Shown here: piece by piece, positions 1-51,429 of the stretch
How positions within the stretch are numbered: the first letter of the stretch is position 1
Layout: every line of letters begins with the position of its first letter
NCBI RefSeq assembly: GCF_037893015.1
Contig: NC_133666.1
Location: 655,614,869-655,678,868, forward strand
Origin: Macrotis lagotis
Taxonomy: Eukaryota; Chordata; Mammalia; Peramelemorphia; Peramelidae
Direction: 5' to 3'
DNA: 64,000 bases
Translations under genes and position numbers: made by a program
Notes under the pieces: generated by a model
What the model was told of the DNA's origin: nothing
Database searches by the model: none
What the model saw: the letters and a program-made list of their open reading frames with translations, nothing else

Positions 1-256
1 TCTTCTGCCATAGAATTATTGCTTGGATCAAATGAGATCCTGCAGTAAATTTAGGGGGCCATGTCAGTATCAGTTGTTAAATACAAGGGGTTAAAAGGAT
101 GATGTGACTTGGGGCATAAGGATCTTGGCCTCACAAAGTGGGAAGTGGTTTCCATTTAGTCTTTTTACAGTTCCACTTTGGGAGCCATGAGGGCAGTAAC
201 CCTCAAGCTAAGACATTCTTAGCATGGTAAAGTCAACAAGCATGTATCTTACTATG

Positions 257-413
257 AGGGGTGGCTCGGTGGCGCAGTGGATAGAGCACCGGCCCTGGAG
301 TCAGGAGTCCCTGAGTTCAAATCTGACCTCAGACACTTAATAATTACCTAGTTGTGTGGCCCTGGACAAGTCACTTAAAGCCCATTGCTGTGCAAAAATA
401 ACCTAAAAAAAAG
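257..413 (+). mobile_element. tRNA-derived SINE (MAR1/WSINE type)
   Basis: Full-length copy from 'gggtggctcggtggcgcag' to an A-rich tail, with a pol III B-box-like 'gagttcaaatc'. It is bounded by 11-bp target-site duplications 'atcttactatg' at 246-256 and 414-424. Family name is from memory of marsupial repeats. Confidence 0.85.
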
Positions 414-1101
414 ATCTTACTATGTCCTGGATAAAGACTTTCTACAGGTCCTGGGATACAAAGAAAGGACAAACCATCACCCCTACTTTCAAGGAGCTTG
501 TATTCCAAGGGGGGGAAACAACACGAAAATGGTTATGTGCCTACGAGATATATATAGAATAGTTGGGAGGCACTAAGGGGTGGGAGGTTGAAGGGAGGGC
601 AGGTACAGGAAAGGCCTCCTATAAAAGATTTAAGTCCTGAAGTAAGTTGGGAAAGCCAGAAAGGGAATCTGAGAAAGACAGAGCATTCCAAATATAGGGG
701 ACTGTCAATACAAAGACACAGAGTCAGGAGATGAGATATCACAGTTTAATCATTTTCCCCTTCCTAAGCCTCAGTTTTCTCATCTGCAAATTAGGAATAA
801 TATTACTTTCCTTGACTCCTGACTCCCTCACAGGAAAGGGAATAAATACTTCTCTAGTGCTGGGCACTGTGCTAACTACTTTACAAATATCACTTCATTT
901 GATCCTCACAGAAATCATGCAAAGGTTCAATATTATCAGAAGCTGGATTTGAACTTGCAGCTTCCTGATTCCAAACCCAGACAATGCCTGCTCTGCTTTT
1001 GTAGTTTTTTTTAATTCCCTGGAGGGGAGAGAAGCAAAGTGATACCCCTAGTCATCTATCGGTTATACATTAGAAGCAGGATTTATAACAAGAGGTTCCT
1101 T

Positions 1102-1250
1102 GGGTGACTGGGCGGTGCAGTGGATAGAGCACCAGCCCTGGAGTCAGGGGTACCTGAGTTCAAATCTGGCCTCAGACACTTAATAATTACCTAGCTGTGT
1201 GGCCTTGGGCAAGCCACTTAACCCTGTTTGCCTTGCCAAAAAAAAGAAAA
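1102..1250 (+). mobile_element. tRNA-derived SINE (MAR1/WSINE type)
   Basis: Same family, ending in an A-rich tail. Target-site duplication 'aagaggttcctt' at 1090-1101 and 1251-1262. Confidence 0.85.
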
Positions 1251-1366
1251 AAGAGGTTCCTTACTCTAAGGCCAACTCTCTAGTCCTCAAGCCTTGTTGC
1301 CTTAGAGTTAGCCTTAATCTCTGAATGACTGTACCTTCAGTCAAACCTCTTAAAGACTTTAGCTTA

Positions 1367-1503
1367 GGGGCAGCTAGGTGGTGCACTGACTCTGGAGTCA
1401 GGAAGACCTGAGTTCAGATGTGACCTCAGACACTTAATAATTACCTAGCTGTGTGACCTTGGGCAAGTCACCCTTGCCTTACAAAAACCAAAAAAAAAAA
1501 AAA
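1367..1503 (+). mobile_element. tRNA-derived SINE with 15-bp TSD
   Basis: Same family with a deletion inside the head ('gtgcactgactctgg'). Perfect target-site duplication 'aaagactttagctta' at 1352-1366 and 1504-1518, with a poly(A) tail before the second copy. Confidence 0.87.
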
Positions 1504-1707
1504 AAAGACTTTAGCTTAAAAGATCAAGGTCTTCCAATCATCCAGGGCTATTTCTAGTCATTCTGATCCATATCTGGCCACTGAATACAGATGGCTCCAG
1601 AGAAGAGAGTGTTGAGGTTAGTGATTTTGCATAGTTTAAATTCAGTTCACTTGTATGTTATAGTATCACATTCCTAATGTCATGGATCTCTTTAAGAATG
1701 AAGGACA

Positions 1708-1874
1708 GGGGCGGCTAGGTGACATAGTGGATAAAGCACCGGCCCTGGAGTCAGGAGTACCTGGGTTCAAATCCGGTCTCAGACACTAAAATAATTACCT
1801 AGCTGTGTGGCCTTGGGCAAGCCACTTAACCCCGTTTGCCTTGCCAAAAAAAAAGAAAAAAGAAAAAAAGAAAG
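1708..1874 (+). mobile_element. tRNA-derived SINE nested in an older SINE tail
   Basis: Same family; target-site duplication 'agaatgaaggaca' at 1695-1707 and 1875-1887. The duplicated target resembles the 3' end of an older SINE-linked family ('gaatgaaggacaaacaac') whose body may be the sequence around 1545-1640. Confidence 0.85.
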
Positions 1875-1901
1875 AGAATGAAGGACAAACAACAGCTATT
1901 A

Positions 1902-1962
1902 AATATATATATATATGTGTGTGCGTGTGTGCGTGTGTGTGTATATATATATGTATATATAT
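1902..1962. repeat. Compound (TA)n(TG)n microsatellite
   Basis: Alternating TA and TG/CG dinucleotides over about 60 bp, not coding. Chance ORFs across it are artefacts. Confidence 0.9.
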
Positions 1963-3019
1963 CCAAAACAGTGTGGACTAAGGAGAACCCAGAGAAGTAG
2001 GGAAACCCTGCAAAACTTCTTGATGAAAGCAGAAGCAGTTTGATGGGAGATAGGCAGAGCAATAGGAAGGGGAGAATATCTTGTTGGGGATCCAGGAAGG
2101 AAGACAGTTTGGCTGAAACAGAGCCTACATTGGAGGAAATCATGCAAAGCCTGTAAGTCAAGATTGGAGGATCTTGAAATGCTAAGCAGATGCAAAATGA
2201 CTGAGAACCAAACCAGAATGAGAGGGGAGACTATCTCCCCTTGTGTTTTGTAGAGATGGGGATCCACTGTATATTTTTATAGTTAGTTTTGCTGAAATTA
2301 TTTTTTCATCTTTTTCCCCCTTTTATTATAAAGGGATTGAGACTCTGGGAGGGTTCAGGAGATGGATACAGTGGGAAATGTTGGTGACATAAAGACAGAA
2401 GATAAAATAAAAATGCCAAATATTTTCTCTGAGAGCCATACAGAGCAATGGAAGTTTCTTGTGTCAAGGACTGGCCTGGTAGACGAGAGCCTGGTCCTCT
2501 GATGAATGATGTGTCTCCACTGGGTTCCCCCTCATTGCCTCAGCTGCTAAGGAAGCTAGCAGACTTAGTTTCTGAGCTGGGTCTCTAGGGCTGAGGGAAT
2601 GATGCAACCCAGGACAGAATTTCCTCTTAAGTGAGGTCCACTTGTTTTCTTTTTAAGGACACCGAAAGCTGGGGCCTCTTACTTATTATTAGGAAGTCTT
2701 GTTGTGGGGAGTGCTAGTAGTCTCTTACTGTTTGTTTAACACTTGCCTAACTGGAGTTTTTAGTAAATAAAAGGATCAGGACTCCTCTGAGCCTCCGAAT
2801 GGAAATATGGCTCTCTTACTCATTACCCTCCATTGGGGCCTTGCTTATAATAGATGTTCCATTTTGACATGGGAAAGCAGGAGTGAATAACCAGGTGAAA
2901 GAGGGAATCCATAAGTGAGGGATTAGATGGGCAGGTGAGAGAATGGGCATGAACAATGGGGAGGGGGCATGAGAGCGATTGTGGAAGGAGATGATCTGAG
3001 GAAAGGAATGAGTCAGTTT

Positions 3020-3245
3020 CCAGGAATAGCTAATATTTATATAACACTTTAAGTCTTGCAAAACCCTTCTACAAATATTATCTCATTTGATCCTCACTAT
3101 AATCCTGAGAACATAAGTGCTATTATTAATATTATTATTATTATTATTATTATTATTCCCATTTAACAGAGTTGGAAACTCAGTCAGATAATGGTAAAGT
3201 GACTTGCCCAGGGTCACACAAGCCCAACTTGAATGCAGATTTCTG
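3020..3245 (-). mobile_element. MIR/THER-like old SINE, carrying an ATT repeat
   Basis: Diagnostic phrases in order: 'taatatttatataacactt', 'tctcatttgatcctcac', 'cccatttaacagagttgga', 'gacttgcccagggtcacac'. This is the antisense form of the tRNA-derived CORE-SINE group. An (ATT)n stretch at 3119-3157 has expanded inside it. Confidence 0.65.
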
Positions 3246-4617
3246 TTTTTCTAGTTCAATATTTTTTCCCCTGTGTCAATTAGCGGCCTCTCCAGAGGGA
3301 ATACATTCTTCTTTGGGCCTGGAGGAAGCTGAACGTGGGCTGCCCTTCTCTTGTTCTCAACCTTGGTGGCTGTGTCTGGGGGAGGGTTTTTGTTCAGGCA
3401 GATACTGATGCAACTCTATATGGGAAGCAGGTAGTGGGTGTGAGGATGACTGGGAATAGAAGAAGACAACAGGAGATTGGAAAAAAGTCTACCCCAACCA
3501 AGGTCAAAAAGATTTGGAGTACTCCGGATGATATGGGGAAATGACTGCCATTGAGACTGGACATTTGCTGCCTCTCGGTTGAAAATATTACTATGACTAC
3601 TAATGACAGACATTTACTTAACATCTTAAAATTTGTCCAGGGCTTTATTTAACTGTTTCATTTGATCTTCTAAGCAACCTTGGGAGGTAGGTGTTTCAGG
3701 GCTTATTATGTATGCCCTTTTTATAGATGTGAGCACTAAGGCAGAGAGAAGTATCACTTTGGCAGCTGAAGGTGGAATAGATTAGGGAGAGACTTGAGAT
3801 AAACTGGGAGACCAGATCTGTACCATAGCGGTGATTGTGAGTGAGCAGGGAAAAGGGGACGTATAAAGAAAGAAGAGTCACAGAACTGGCCAAGTGTTTG
3901 GATATGTGGGTGAATGGAAGGGAAGAATCAAGAATGACACTGAGGGAAGGATGGAGACAGGAAGAAAACTGAGGCAGACAGGGATGAAGTGACTTGCCCA
4001 GCGTTCTACAGTGTCTGAGGCTGGATTTAAATTCAGATTGCTTTGACTCCCAGCCCAGGGCTTTAGCCACCTGACTGGGTGACTAGGGGGATGGCAGAGC
4101 CCTCAATATTAAATAGGTTTAACATTTTTTGATGCATGGAGGGCAGAAAAAATATTTTTTTCACCCCTGGGGACACAGGTCTGGAGAATGCTGAAGGATT
4201 AGGGCAGAAGATATAAGGGTCATCATGATCATCTTGTCCTATCTGTACTCCACATCTTCTAGAGATGGTTTCAGTGAGAAGCTCTCATCCATGAATGAGC
4301 CAGACTCCAGCCTCTGAGATGTTACACTTTGAGTTACAAAAACCTAGTCATTTTTGTCACTTTGCACAATAGTCTGAGAAAAGAAAACACGAAAAGGAGG
4401 AGTTGGCTGGCAACTTATCCTAGGACTGGGTTGGTTTGAACTCCATCCCTTGGATGGGAATACTACCCAACCTTCACCAGCTATTCCATTTGGGCATATA
4501 ATCCCTCTTGGCTTCCATTTCTTTAGGGGGGAATATGGAGTTAGAACTCAGTGATCTCTAAAGTCCCCTCTACCTCTAAACTAATGATCCTAGAAATAAA
4601 AAACTGAGAATGAGAGT

Positions 4618-4872
4618 AATAAATAGGTGGCATTTCTAGAATGCTTTTAGATTTGCCAAGTGCTTTATAGATATTACCTCAATTTATCATCCCAACAACC
4701 CTAGATGGTAGGTGCTGTTATTATCCCCATTTTACAGATGGGAAAACTGAGACAAACAGGTTAACTGACTTAACCAGAGACATACCATCTAGTAAGTGTT
4801 TGAAACTAAATTTAAACGAAAATTTTCCTAACTGTAGGTCCAATACTCTATCCAATGTCACCTAGCTGCCTA
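4618..4872 (-). mobile_element. MIR/THER-like old SINE
   Basis: Antisense CORE-SINE wording: 'ccaagtgctttatagatatt', 'ttatccccattttacagatg', then 'ctatccaatgtcacctagct' at the tRNA-head end. Diverged, no clear target-site duplication. Confidence 0.65.
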
Positions 4873-5214
4873 ATTAATATTACTATTTGCTAATATTAAT
4901 CATATCAACCTAATATTGCTACTAACAGTAATAATAAACATCCCATCAAATATGAAAATAACAATAATGATAATAAACATTCCATTAAATATAAGGGTGA
5001 ACAATTGTTATTCATAGTTGGTTAATTCATTGATGATTATTTCCATTTCTATGGTGTATTAAAAACATGTTTTATACAAAGCAAACACTTAATAAGTGTT
5101 TGTTATATTGAATTGAAAATAATTTAGAAAACTCTTTCTTCATCACTACCTCATGAAATAGGTAACAGAAGACTTATTATATTCATTTTATTGAGAGGGA
5201 GACTCTGAAGTTAA

Positions 5215-44144
<38,930 letters not shown>

Positions 44145-44802
44145 CATTTCCCTTTTGGGGATGAGTGTTTTGGCTCCCCCCCACCCCGGGGCTTTGATGT
44201 TCTCACCGGATGGATGGCCCGCCCCCTCCGGGAAATCTCAGGATTCCTCTGATTGCTGCCACCCTGCGATAGACACACGACTCAGACCCTACCATCCCTC
44301 CCCTTCCACCCCCTTCTCATTTCTGTCCAGTCAGTTCAGTGACTCGGATGCCGATTTCATTTCTGTCGTGCCTGGCTGTCTGTGGACCTCACTGTGAAAC
44401 CCGTGTCCTGGGAGACAACCTCCTGGGGTTGCTGGCATCCCGGTCACCACTGCTCCCAAAGGGGGAGCGAGAGAAGCCTTGACCGGCTGTGTTTTCAAGC
44501 ACAGGACACTTTGCCAGGGTCCAGGTTTCTTCAAGCAGAGCCCTTGTTTGTGGGGGGGAGAAAAACTTTCAAAAGTGGGGGGAGGGCGGGGAACCAACCC
44601 ACCTAACCACAAACAAACTCATACATCAATCCTTTTCCAACAGAATTCCAGGCTTTTCAGGATACTCCCCAGAAATTGTTTCTTTTGTTTAAAGACTGAA
44701 GAATATTTTTTAAGAAAAAACAACACAAAATCAGTTCTATTAGTTTCTCAGATTGACCAATAGCTGCTGCTCTCACACTTTTTCATGGGTTTCCAACCCT
44801 CA

Positions 44803-44880
44803 AGTGTGTGTGCTTGGGTGTGTACCTGTGTGAGTGTGTCTGTGTTGTGTGTCTGTACCTCTGGTGTGTGTCTCCCTCAG
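44803..44880 (+). repeat. INSR: GU-rich tract in 3' UTR
   Basis: TG-dense but not a pure repeat ('gtgtgtgtgcttgggtgtg' onward). Potential CELF binding region. Confidence 0.65.
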
Positions 44881-45392
44881 TGTACACACGCCAACGAAAG
44901 ACTCTTGTATCATTCTCAGAGGGGCTTTGGACTCCTTCGGGGTGTGTGCCTCTTTTCTTCTCCAGTTTGCTGGAGGGACAGTACCCCCAAACCAGTGGTT
45001 TTTGTTATGAGATCCCCATGCTTGTCCCTTCCCTCTCGCACTTGCTCATTTATGTTTGGTGATTGCATCTTCTAGGAGCCAGGATCTCTGGAGCGGGGGA
45101 TGAGGGTAGAAAATTGGGGGTTCAGCTTGAAGCTGGTAATCCTTTCAAGACCAAAAAAAAAAGTCAGAAAAAAAATCCAATGGAGGTCTCCAGTTCTCTT
45201 TTCCCCTCACCTCCCGCCGTGGCAACCTAAAGCATACCTTTGTTGGGTTTAAGCATATTTAATTTTTTTTTAAGTTTTAAACATTAACTTCATATAAGTT
45301 ATTGACTGTTTTCGATTCTTAGGTTTGGGCTTTTTAGGTCTGTGTTCTGCAGGTGTGGTTTCTTTGGTCTGAAAGCGACCTATTGATCTGGG

Positions 45393-45398
45393 AATAAA
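45393..45398 (+). promoter_or_regulatory. INSR: Possible proximal poly(A) signal AATAAA
   Basis: 'tctgggaataaactgatttt', about 1.25 kb after the stop, with GU-rich DNA about 100 nt downstream. Other AATAAA hexamers are at 45987 and 46806. Use is not shown. Confidence 0.45.
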
Positions 45399-45495
45399 CT
45401 GATTTTAACTGATCACAAGCTGAGGAGCTGAGAGGCATAAGTTGAGTTTGTACTTGATGAGGCTATAGAAATAGGTTCCTGATTTATTTCATTTG

Positions 45496-45556
45496 TGTGC
45501 AGGTGTGTATGTGTTTGTGTGTGTGCGCACGCACGTGCACATATGTGCACGCCAAG
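45496..45556. repeat. TG/CG-rich simple repeat
   Basis: TG run changing to 'gcgcacgcacgtgcacatat'; in the 3' UTR. Confidence 0.8.
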
Positions 45557-45599
45557 ATCTGTGAGCTGAGACCTCAGCAAGGGCAGGTGTGATGGACAC

Positions 45600-45870
45600 A
45601 GATATCCTCCTCCTCTATCTCTTCTCTCACTCCTTTCTCCTCTGCTCCTCTTCCTCCCTTCTTCCAGTCCACCTCTTGTCCTTTTATTGTCCCCTCTCTC
45701 TAAACCTTTCCTCTCCTCCTCTTCTCCTATCTTCTTCTCTTTTCCTCCTTTTCTTCTCCCCCCCTTCCCATTCTTCCTGGACTCAACTCAGCTTTTCTTC
45801 TTTTCCTTCTTCCTGTCCTCTCTCAAATATTCTTTTCTTCCCCATTTTGTCCCACTTCCTCTCTCTCATG
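45600..45870 (+). repeat. Pyrimidine-rich tract in 3' UTR
   Basis: About 270 nt of almost pure C and T on the + strand ('tcctcctcctctatctcttc' onward). Two long ORFs here are composition artefacts. Candidate PTB/PCBP binding region if transcribed. Confidence 0.85.
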
Positions 45871-48800
45871 TATGTTTTCCATAAATACTAGAGGAAAAAT
45901 ATTTAATGCAGGAGAGCCTCCACCCCACCCAAATACTTAGGAAAAGGAACAGACCACATTAACTAGTGTCTGAGAGAGAATCTGAAAATAAATGTCAGCC
46001 TCATCCTAAGGGTCCTATCTTCACTTTCCTCACCTTTGGTCTCACTTGTGTCTTTTTTTCAGTGCAAATGGGTGGGAAATCAACAGCTCCCAAGGTTCTC
46101 CCAGATGATGACTTGGTCCCCTGCATGGCCTTTGGCCAAACCATCTCAACCTGGAGCTTGGCAGAGGTAGAGGCTGGTGGGTGGAGAGTGAGGTATTAAA
46201 TTCAGGTTTTAATGTCCATGTATTATGACTTATCCAAAGCCCTTAAATCATAGCTGTTTCTCATTGGGCAAATGTGGCGGCCCAGATGGAGAAGATCCCT
46301 TGATCCAGTTTCTCAGAAGGTTGCTCCCATCAATCATCCCTAAGATGTAGTGGTGGTCCTGGCTCTCCTTTCCTCTTACTCCCTTGCTTGCCCACTTTTT
46401 CTCAGGTATTCCATGGCCTTGATACTGCAGGCTTCTGGGAGTTGCTTCTCCCTTCCCAAAATTGTGATTAAGAACAGGATTGAGAAGTAATAAGGATCCT
46501 CCTTCCAGCCTCATAACCTTTTGGTCAGGGATACAAGTGAAAAAGAAATCTAGGTCAAGCCTGTGGCTAAGACACGGGGGATTTCCCCTTGCAGTTATCA
46601 TAGAAGTGACCGCCCTTAAGAGATGGTCTGATTGGACAAAGGTGCAAATGGAAGAGGGCGTGCACTCAAAAGTCACCATGAGGAGGTCGTGTTTTCCCTA
46701 GTACCCTATAGGTAGTAATGAGCAGCTCAACACTACATTATCAGGAAAGAAGAGAGATGTATTCTCACATTTTTTTCTAATTCAGAAAGGTTTTCTTATT
46801 AGGAAAATAAAATTTATTTATTTTAATATAATATAAATCACTGTAAAAATTTGTTTTCTTAAATTGAAAAGTGTGTCAATTTTTATTGATGAAAAATTTG
46901 CAGGAGGGTGCAGTGCGATGATTTTTTTTCCTCTTCTGTCATAGTCTACCTCAGTCTTGTAAGGATGTCTTCAATGAGGGATGGATTTTGATTGGAAGCA
47001 GCTTTGTCTGGGCCCAGTCTGAACCAGAATGATTGATGTCAGTGGATGGCAATGCTAGGGACCCAGGAGGGTCATTGTGGGTGGGCTCAGGTAGAAGGGT
47101 CTGGTCCCTCCTTGTATAATCTAATGAGTGGAATAGGGACCCCCATGTAAGTCATGCCCCACCTCCCCTTCTAACATTTCCCCCAATCCCACGATTTAAC
47201 AATACCATTTCAAGATGGGCATAATTTTTGACCTTGCCATCTAGTCCCTGTTTTTCCCAGGGAGGCTCAGTAGGAGATTGCCATCTGAAATGAAATATCC
47301 ATATCTCTCCTGGTTCCTACCCTCAGGAATGGATCCAATTCTTCCGTCAGAACTTTGTGGTCTCAGTGACCAGTTAGAGCCTCGTGAGTACAAATCTGTT
47401 GTGTGTGGTTTGGTCATTTCAGGGGAAGTCTTCACGGGTCAGGAGGGGGGGAGTACAGAATTACAAAGGTTGAGCTATTGCCAATGTTAAAAACAACAAA
47501 ACAACAAAAACCAAGTGTACTTTCCCCAAGTGTACTTGGTGCTGGACCTCTACTCAAATGTACAACATAATTTTTTTTTCCATGTTATTTTTTGGATGGA
47601 AAAAATGCAATTAAAATGATCATTTTTATAATGCAATATATATTCAAAGAAACAAAGAGGAACCTGGCACAACCTGGATTGTCTGTGAATTGACTTTTAA
47701 ACCAACCTCTATAGGCCCTTTTTAATTCACAGAATTCAGAAGGTTCATTGAAGTAGGGTGACCACATACTGGGTTCATCCTATGAGGACTGGGAAGTTCA
47801 ATATCAATAGAAGAGTCTATATACTCCACAGGCATCGTGAAGTGCCAAAATCAATAACAGCTTGGGTCTTTTTTTTTCCTTCTCTCGTATTTTACTGTGT
47901 ACAACAGAATTACTTCAATCTTTGTCTCTCTGTCTCTCTCGAGTTTGTAGATATATGCTGCAAGGTTTGGTTAATGCAGATCTCTATTAATGGAGTGAAA
48001 AGTAGCCAGGTGTGTTGCAGAATGCCAACGTTTGTATCATGTTGATGGTGAATTCTTGGTCCTTGGGTAATTGGGGATGGCAGAGCTGAGTGGGCACTTT
48101 CAGGTGTCGCTCAGGCTAGATCTGTGCTTTAGATGACCAGCTGTGACCAAAACCAAGTTTGGCAAATGGGGTGTGAGTGTGGGGAAGAAGCTTAGCTTTG
48201 GCCTTTACCTGGTTCCATGCAGGGAGAATCCTAGAAAAAATCCTTTCATCTTGGGAAATGAACGTATTCTCTCATTTGCTTGGATATGAAGGTTCAAACA
48301 AGAAAGGATGGGGAAGATCCAAGAGCCATGTTCCAAAGGGGTCATAGGCCTGGAAGCTCCTCTGATGTGATAGTGTAGGCAGAGGACAGGAGAGTGATGA
48401 GAGGAGGCAGGAGGGGGAAGCTAGTGATGGGTCTCTGTCTTTCCCATTAATCTTGGTGCCTGAGAGTAAGCTTGACCCTTAATAGACTTCAGCCTAAAAC
48501 AGTTGCACACCTCATCATCCATCCTTTTAACACAACATCCCACTGCATTCACCCCTCACCCCATGCTCAGCTGAGCCCTGCTTTGGAAAGCTTTGACCTA
48601 GAATGGCTTGGGGAAGAAACAGATTTACAAAGATTCTTGAGCTCTGATGACCAGAAACCTTAGTTTCTGGAACAAGGAGCTAAAGTTTACAAATTTCCCC
48701 CGGGATAGAAGAAAGGAAGCCTTGAAAGACCCCTTGAGATCATGGAGAGTGGGTCATCCTTCCTGAATGAGTTCTGTGCTGTTAATATACTTAGATGTGG

Positions 48801-49396
48801 TTTGGATTTCCCTCATCTGGATTTCTCAGGGTTCTCTGGTGGATGATGAAGAGAATACTTCCGACTTCCCGTTCTCTGTGGCCCCAGCCCCAGTCATCTA
48901 GTAACAAACTTGGCCAAACTAAACCTCAGCCGGGTCCTTAATTCCAGATGCTTTGAAATCAAGGTGTTAGACCAGCTGGAGATGATAAGCCTTTGGGGAT
49001 GATAAGATTTATAACAACTTTCTATATATTTCAAATAGAACTGGTCTCTCTTGCTTGGCTCTCCCCTAACTCTAGTGGCTTCTGAGCCACTCTTAAGGCT
49101 CGAGTCCTTTGTTATTTTTTCCAGTGTTTGATTGTATCTGTATAATTAAGACTCCTGTAGAAAGGCCTAAGGAAAAGGCCTTTTCTGGGATGACTTCAAG
49201 GTGAAATTCAGTTTTTGCATTTTGAGTTGCTCAACAGCTGACATTGTTCCCCTTTGTCCCAGCAGAAAGGGAACTAGCACTGGCTGCTGAGGGAAGCCCC
49301 TTGGCCAAAGTAGCTGTGAAAGAAGGAGGGGGCATCCTCTAGGTCTCCTAGTCACCCTCAGGCTAGTTCTGAAGTCTGCCTTACTCAGGCTTGGAC

Positions 49397-49411
49397 TTAT
49401 TTATTTATTTT
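49397..49411 (+). promoter_or_regulatory. INSR: AU-rich element (overlapping ATTTA)
   Basis: 'ttatttatttatttt' contains overlapping ATTTA pentamers and the TTATTTATT nonamer, a known class II mRNA-decay motif when in a 3' UTR. Confidence 0.55.
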
Positions 49412-50266
49412 CTATGTCAGCTATGTCAGCAGTGAACCCAACACAGAATGGGAACTGGGAGTGGGGATTCCATGCTACCCACAAACCAGCCTTAGAGGGC
49501 TAGTCAGTTCAGCTTTCCCATCTTGTTAGGCTGTACCATGGGCATCAGTCCCTGACCTCCCTGCATTAGTAGAAGGATCCCATGACCTACTGTCAGTGCA
49601 TCTCGTTCCCAACCGTGGCTGAGCATCTGTCTGCTCCCTGAAGGTCTTGGGCCACATTTCTCCCATTCTGGGAGTCTCCCAAGCCTCCTTGCCAATGGGT
49701 GGCTCTGCTTCCATCCTTCATAATGTTCTGCATTATACTGACTGAAAACATATTGGTTTCATGTAGGAAATACTTTCCAATGGGATCATCCATCTTCCCC
49801 CCCAAAATACCCAGGGTCTCTGAGTTCAGGGAGAAGAAGGAAGAAGAGATGATGGTATGGCTTTAGAGTTAAAGCAATGGATTTGGGAAGGGGTTGAATC
49901 TGGGAAGAGTACTAGGTGAGGTTTGGCTTGGAGCCATAAGAGTCAGGCTCCCAGAATGCCTCAGGGGTCCCTGAGAGGACCCTATTCCTCAGGTCCCAGA
50001 ACGGTGCCAGTTCCTTTTGCAGATGCCTCCAGCTTGATAGTAATGTGTAAAAGGATCAAATGTGCCATGGTTTAAAAAAAAAAACAAAAAAACTTCAAAA
50101 AAACTCAGAAAAACAAAACAAAACAAAAAAAGCTTGATTACTTTTTTCAATGTTTTCATACAAAGAGCCAAGCAGTGACATGTACAGAGATGCCTTTGAA
50201 TATTAAAAAAAAAAATCTTGCTGTGTGTAAACCATTGAACAATTAACTGTTTATATTAAAATTCTG

Positions 50267-50272
50267 AATAAA
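50267..50272 (+). promoter_or_regulatory. INSR: Likely distal poly(A) signal of INSR
   Basis: AATAAA in 'attctgaataaattatcgg', preceded by AT-rich sequence; cleavage would fall near 50285-50295, followed by 'ttggctgtgctgactctgct', which is GU-rich enough for a downstream element. Beyond it typical repeat-rich intergenic DNA begins. Confidence 0.65.
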
Positions 50273-50729
50273 TTATCGGAGAATCACTTTGGCTGTGCTG
50301 ACTCTGCTCTGTGGTTCTGGGCTCCAACCTACTTCTTTGGAAGCCTTGTGTTCATCCCTGAGATCTAAGAAACAAGCCCTTTGACTTTCCTCTGAAGTTT
50401 GAAACCAGAAACTGATACTGGGTAGGCAAACTTTCCTAACTATGGGCCCCTCATCCCTTGAGATGTTCTAGTGGAGGAGAGACAGCATGGTAATTAATTG
50501 AACTTCCTAATGATTGAGGCTGCTCAGAAATGGAATCAGTTAACTACGGAGATAGAGAACTCCTCATCCCTTGAATTTAGTGATTTGGGGCAAGTCTCTT
50601 TCCTTCTCTTTTATCATCTAAAAAAACAATCAAACAGGGCTTGGAATTGTTGGTTTCTAAAGAAAAAAATAATGTAACTTGTAGCCCAGGGCCCCCCAAG
50701 ATTCTGGGATCCCATGAACTGGGTCCAAT

Positions 50730-50878
50730 TTTTTTTTAGGTTTTTGCAAGGCAATGGGGTTAAATGGCTTGCCCAAGGCCACACAGCTAGGTCATTATTA
50801 AGTGTGAGGTTGGATTTGAACTCAGGTACTCCTGACTCCAGGGCTGTTGCTCTATCCACTACGTGACCTAGCTGCCCC
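50730..50878 (-). mobile_element. tRNA-derived SINE, antisense
   Basis: Duplication 'aactgggtccaat' (50717-50729) and 'aactgggtgcaat' (50879-50891). First young SINE after the INSR 3' end. Confidence 0.86.
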
Positions 50879-51009
50879 AACTGGGTGCAATGTTGAAGGT
50901 TTACCCAAGATTTCCTCTGACTCATTTTGTCCCCATCTAGAAAGGATCCACCAGCTCAGATTAACAAGCTATGGTACCATATTTTGCCACACAGAAAAAA
51001 TAATTCATA

Positions 51010-51190
51010 GGAGTTCATAACATTTATTAAAAGGGCCAAGTGCTCTGATAAGTTCTGATAATACAAGCAAAAGGAAAGACAACTCTTGCCCTCAAGGAGA
51101 TTAGAATTCTGAAGGAGAAGACAAGCCACCAAAGGAAGCTGAAAAGGGAAAGGGAGAAGGTGGGTGTAGAGGGAATCAGGTGAAGAGGAC
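51010..51190 (-). mobile_element. L3-like LINE 3' end, antisense
   Basis: 'ataacatttattaaaaggg', 'ttgccctcaaggagattaga', 'gaaaagggaaagggagaagg' follow the same order as in 27686-28000. Confidence 0.5.
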
Positions 51191-51275
51191 ATCTAGAGGA
51201 AAGAACTATGGTGACAAATCAAGGGAGGACCAACCTAGGTGCCCTTCGTGTGTGGAAGTTCTAGAAAGAACCTTC

Positions 51276-51429
51276 TAGGGGTGGCTAGGTGGCACAGTAG
51301 ATAGAGCACTGGCCCTGGAATCAGGAGTACCTGAGTTCATATCCAGCCTCAGACACTTAATAATGACCTAGCTGTGTGGCCTTGGGCAGGCCACTTACAT
51401 TGCCTTGCAAAAACAAAAATGAAAAAAAA
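51276..51429 (+). mobile_element. tRNA-derived SINE (MAR1/WSINE type)
   Basis: Imperfect duplication 'aaagaaccttc' before and 'aagagccttc' after. Confidence 0.82.

Larger units (their letters stand above)
44145..50290 (+). other. INSR: INSR 3' UTR
   Basis: About 6.1 kb from the stop to a canonical AATAAA near the end. It contains no young SINE and no LINE that I can see, in contrast to flanking DNA on both sides, which is the main reason to treat all of it as transcribed and constrained. It holds GU-rich tracts (44803-44880, 45496-45556), a long pyrimidine tract, an AU-rich element and several possible early poly(A) signals. The true end needs transcript data. Confidence 0.7.

Noticed and set aside
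257..413. tRNA genes at the SINE heads
   Set aside because: Box A/B-like sequence is present but no cloverleaf with an acceptor stem can be formed, and the copies carry SINE bodies, tails and target-site duplications.
1902..1962. CRISPR-like or satellite arrays
   Set aside because: Only simple dinucleotide repeats; no regular repeat-spacer pattern anywhere in the window.
3394..3624. Overlapping ORFs of 65-78 codons around 3.2-3.6 kb
   Set aside because: Intron 6 sequence with no conserved domain, lying between repeat remains; all three are incompatible with each other and have no splice context.
45589..45891. 100-codon Ser/Leu-rich ORF in the 3' UTR
   Set aside because: Pure consequence of the pyrimidine tract.
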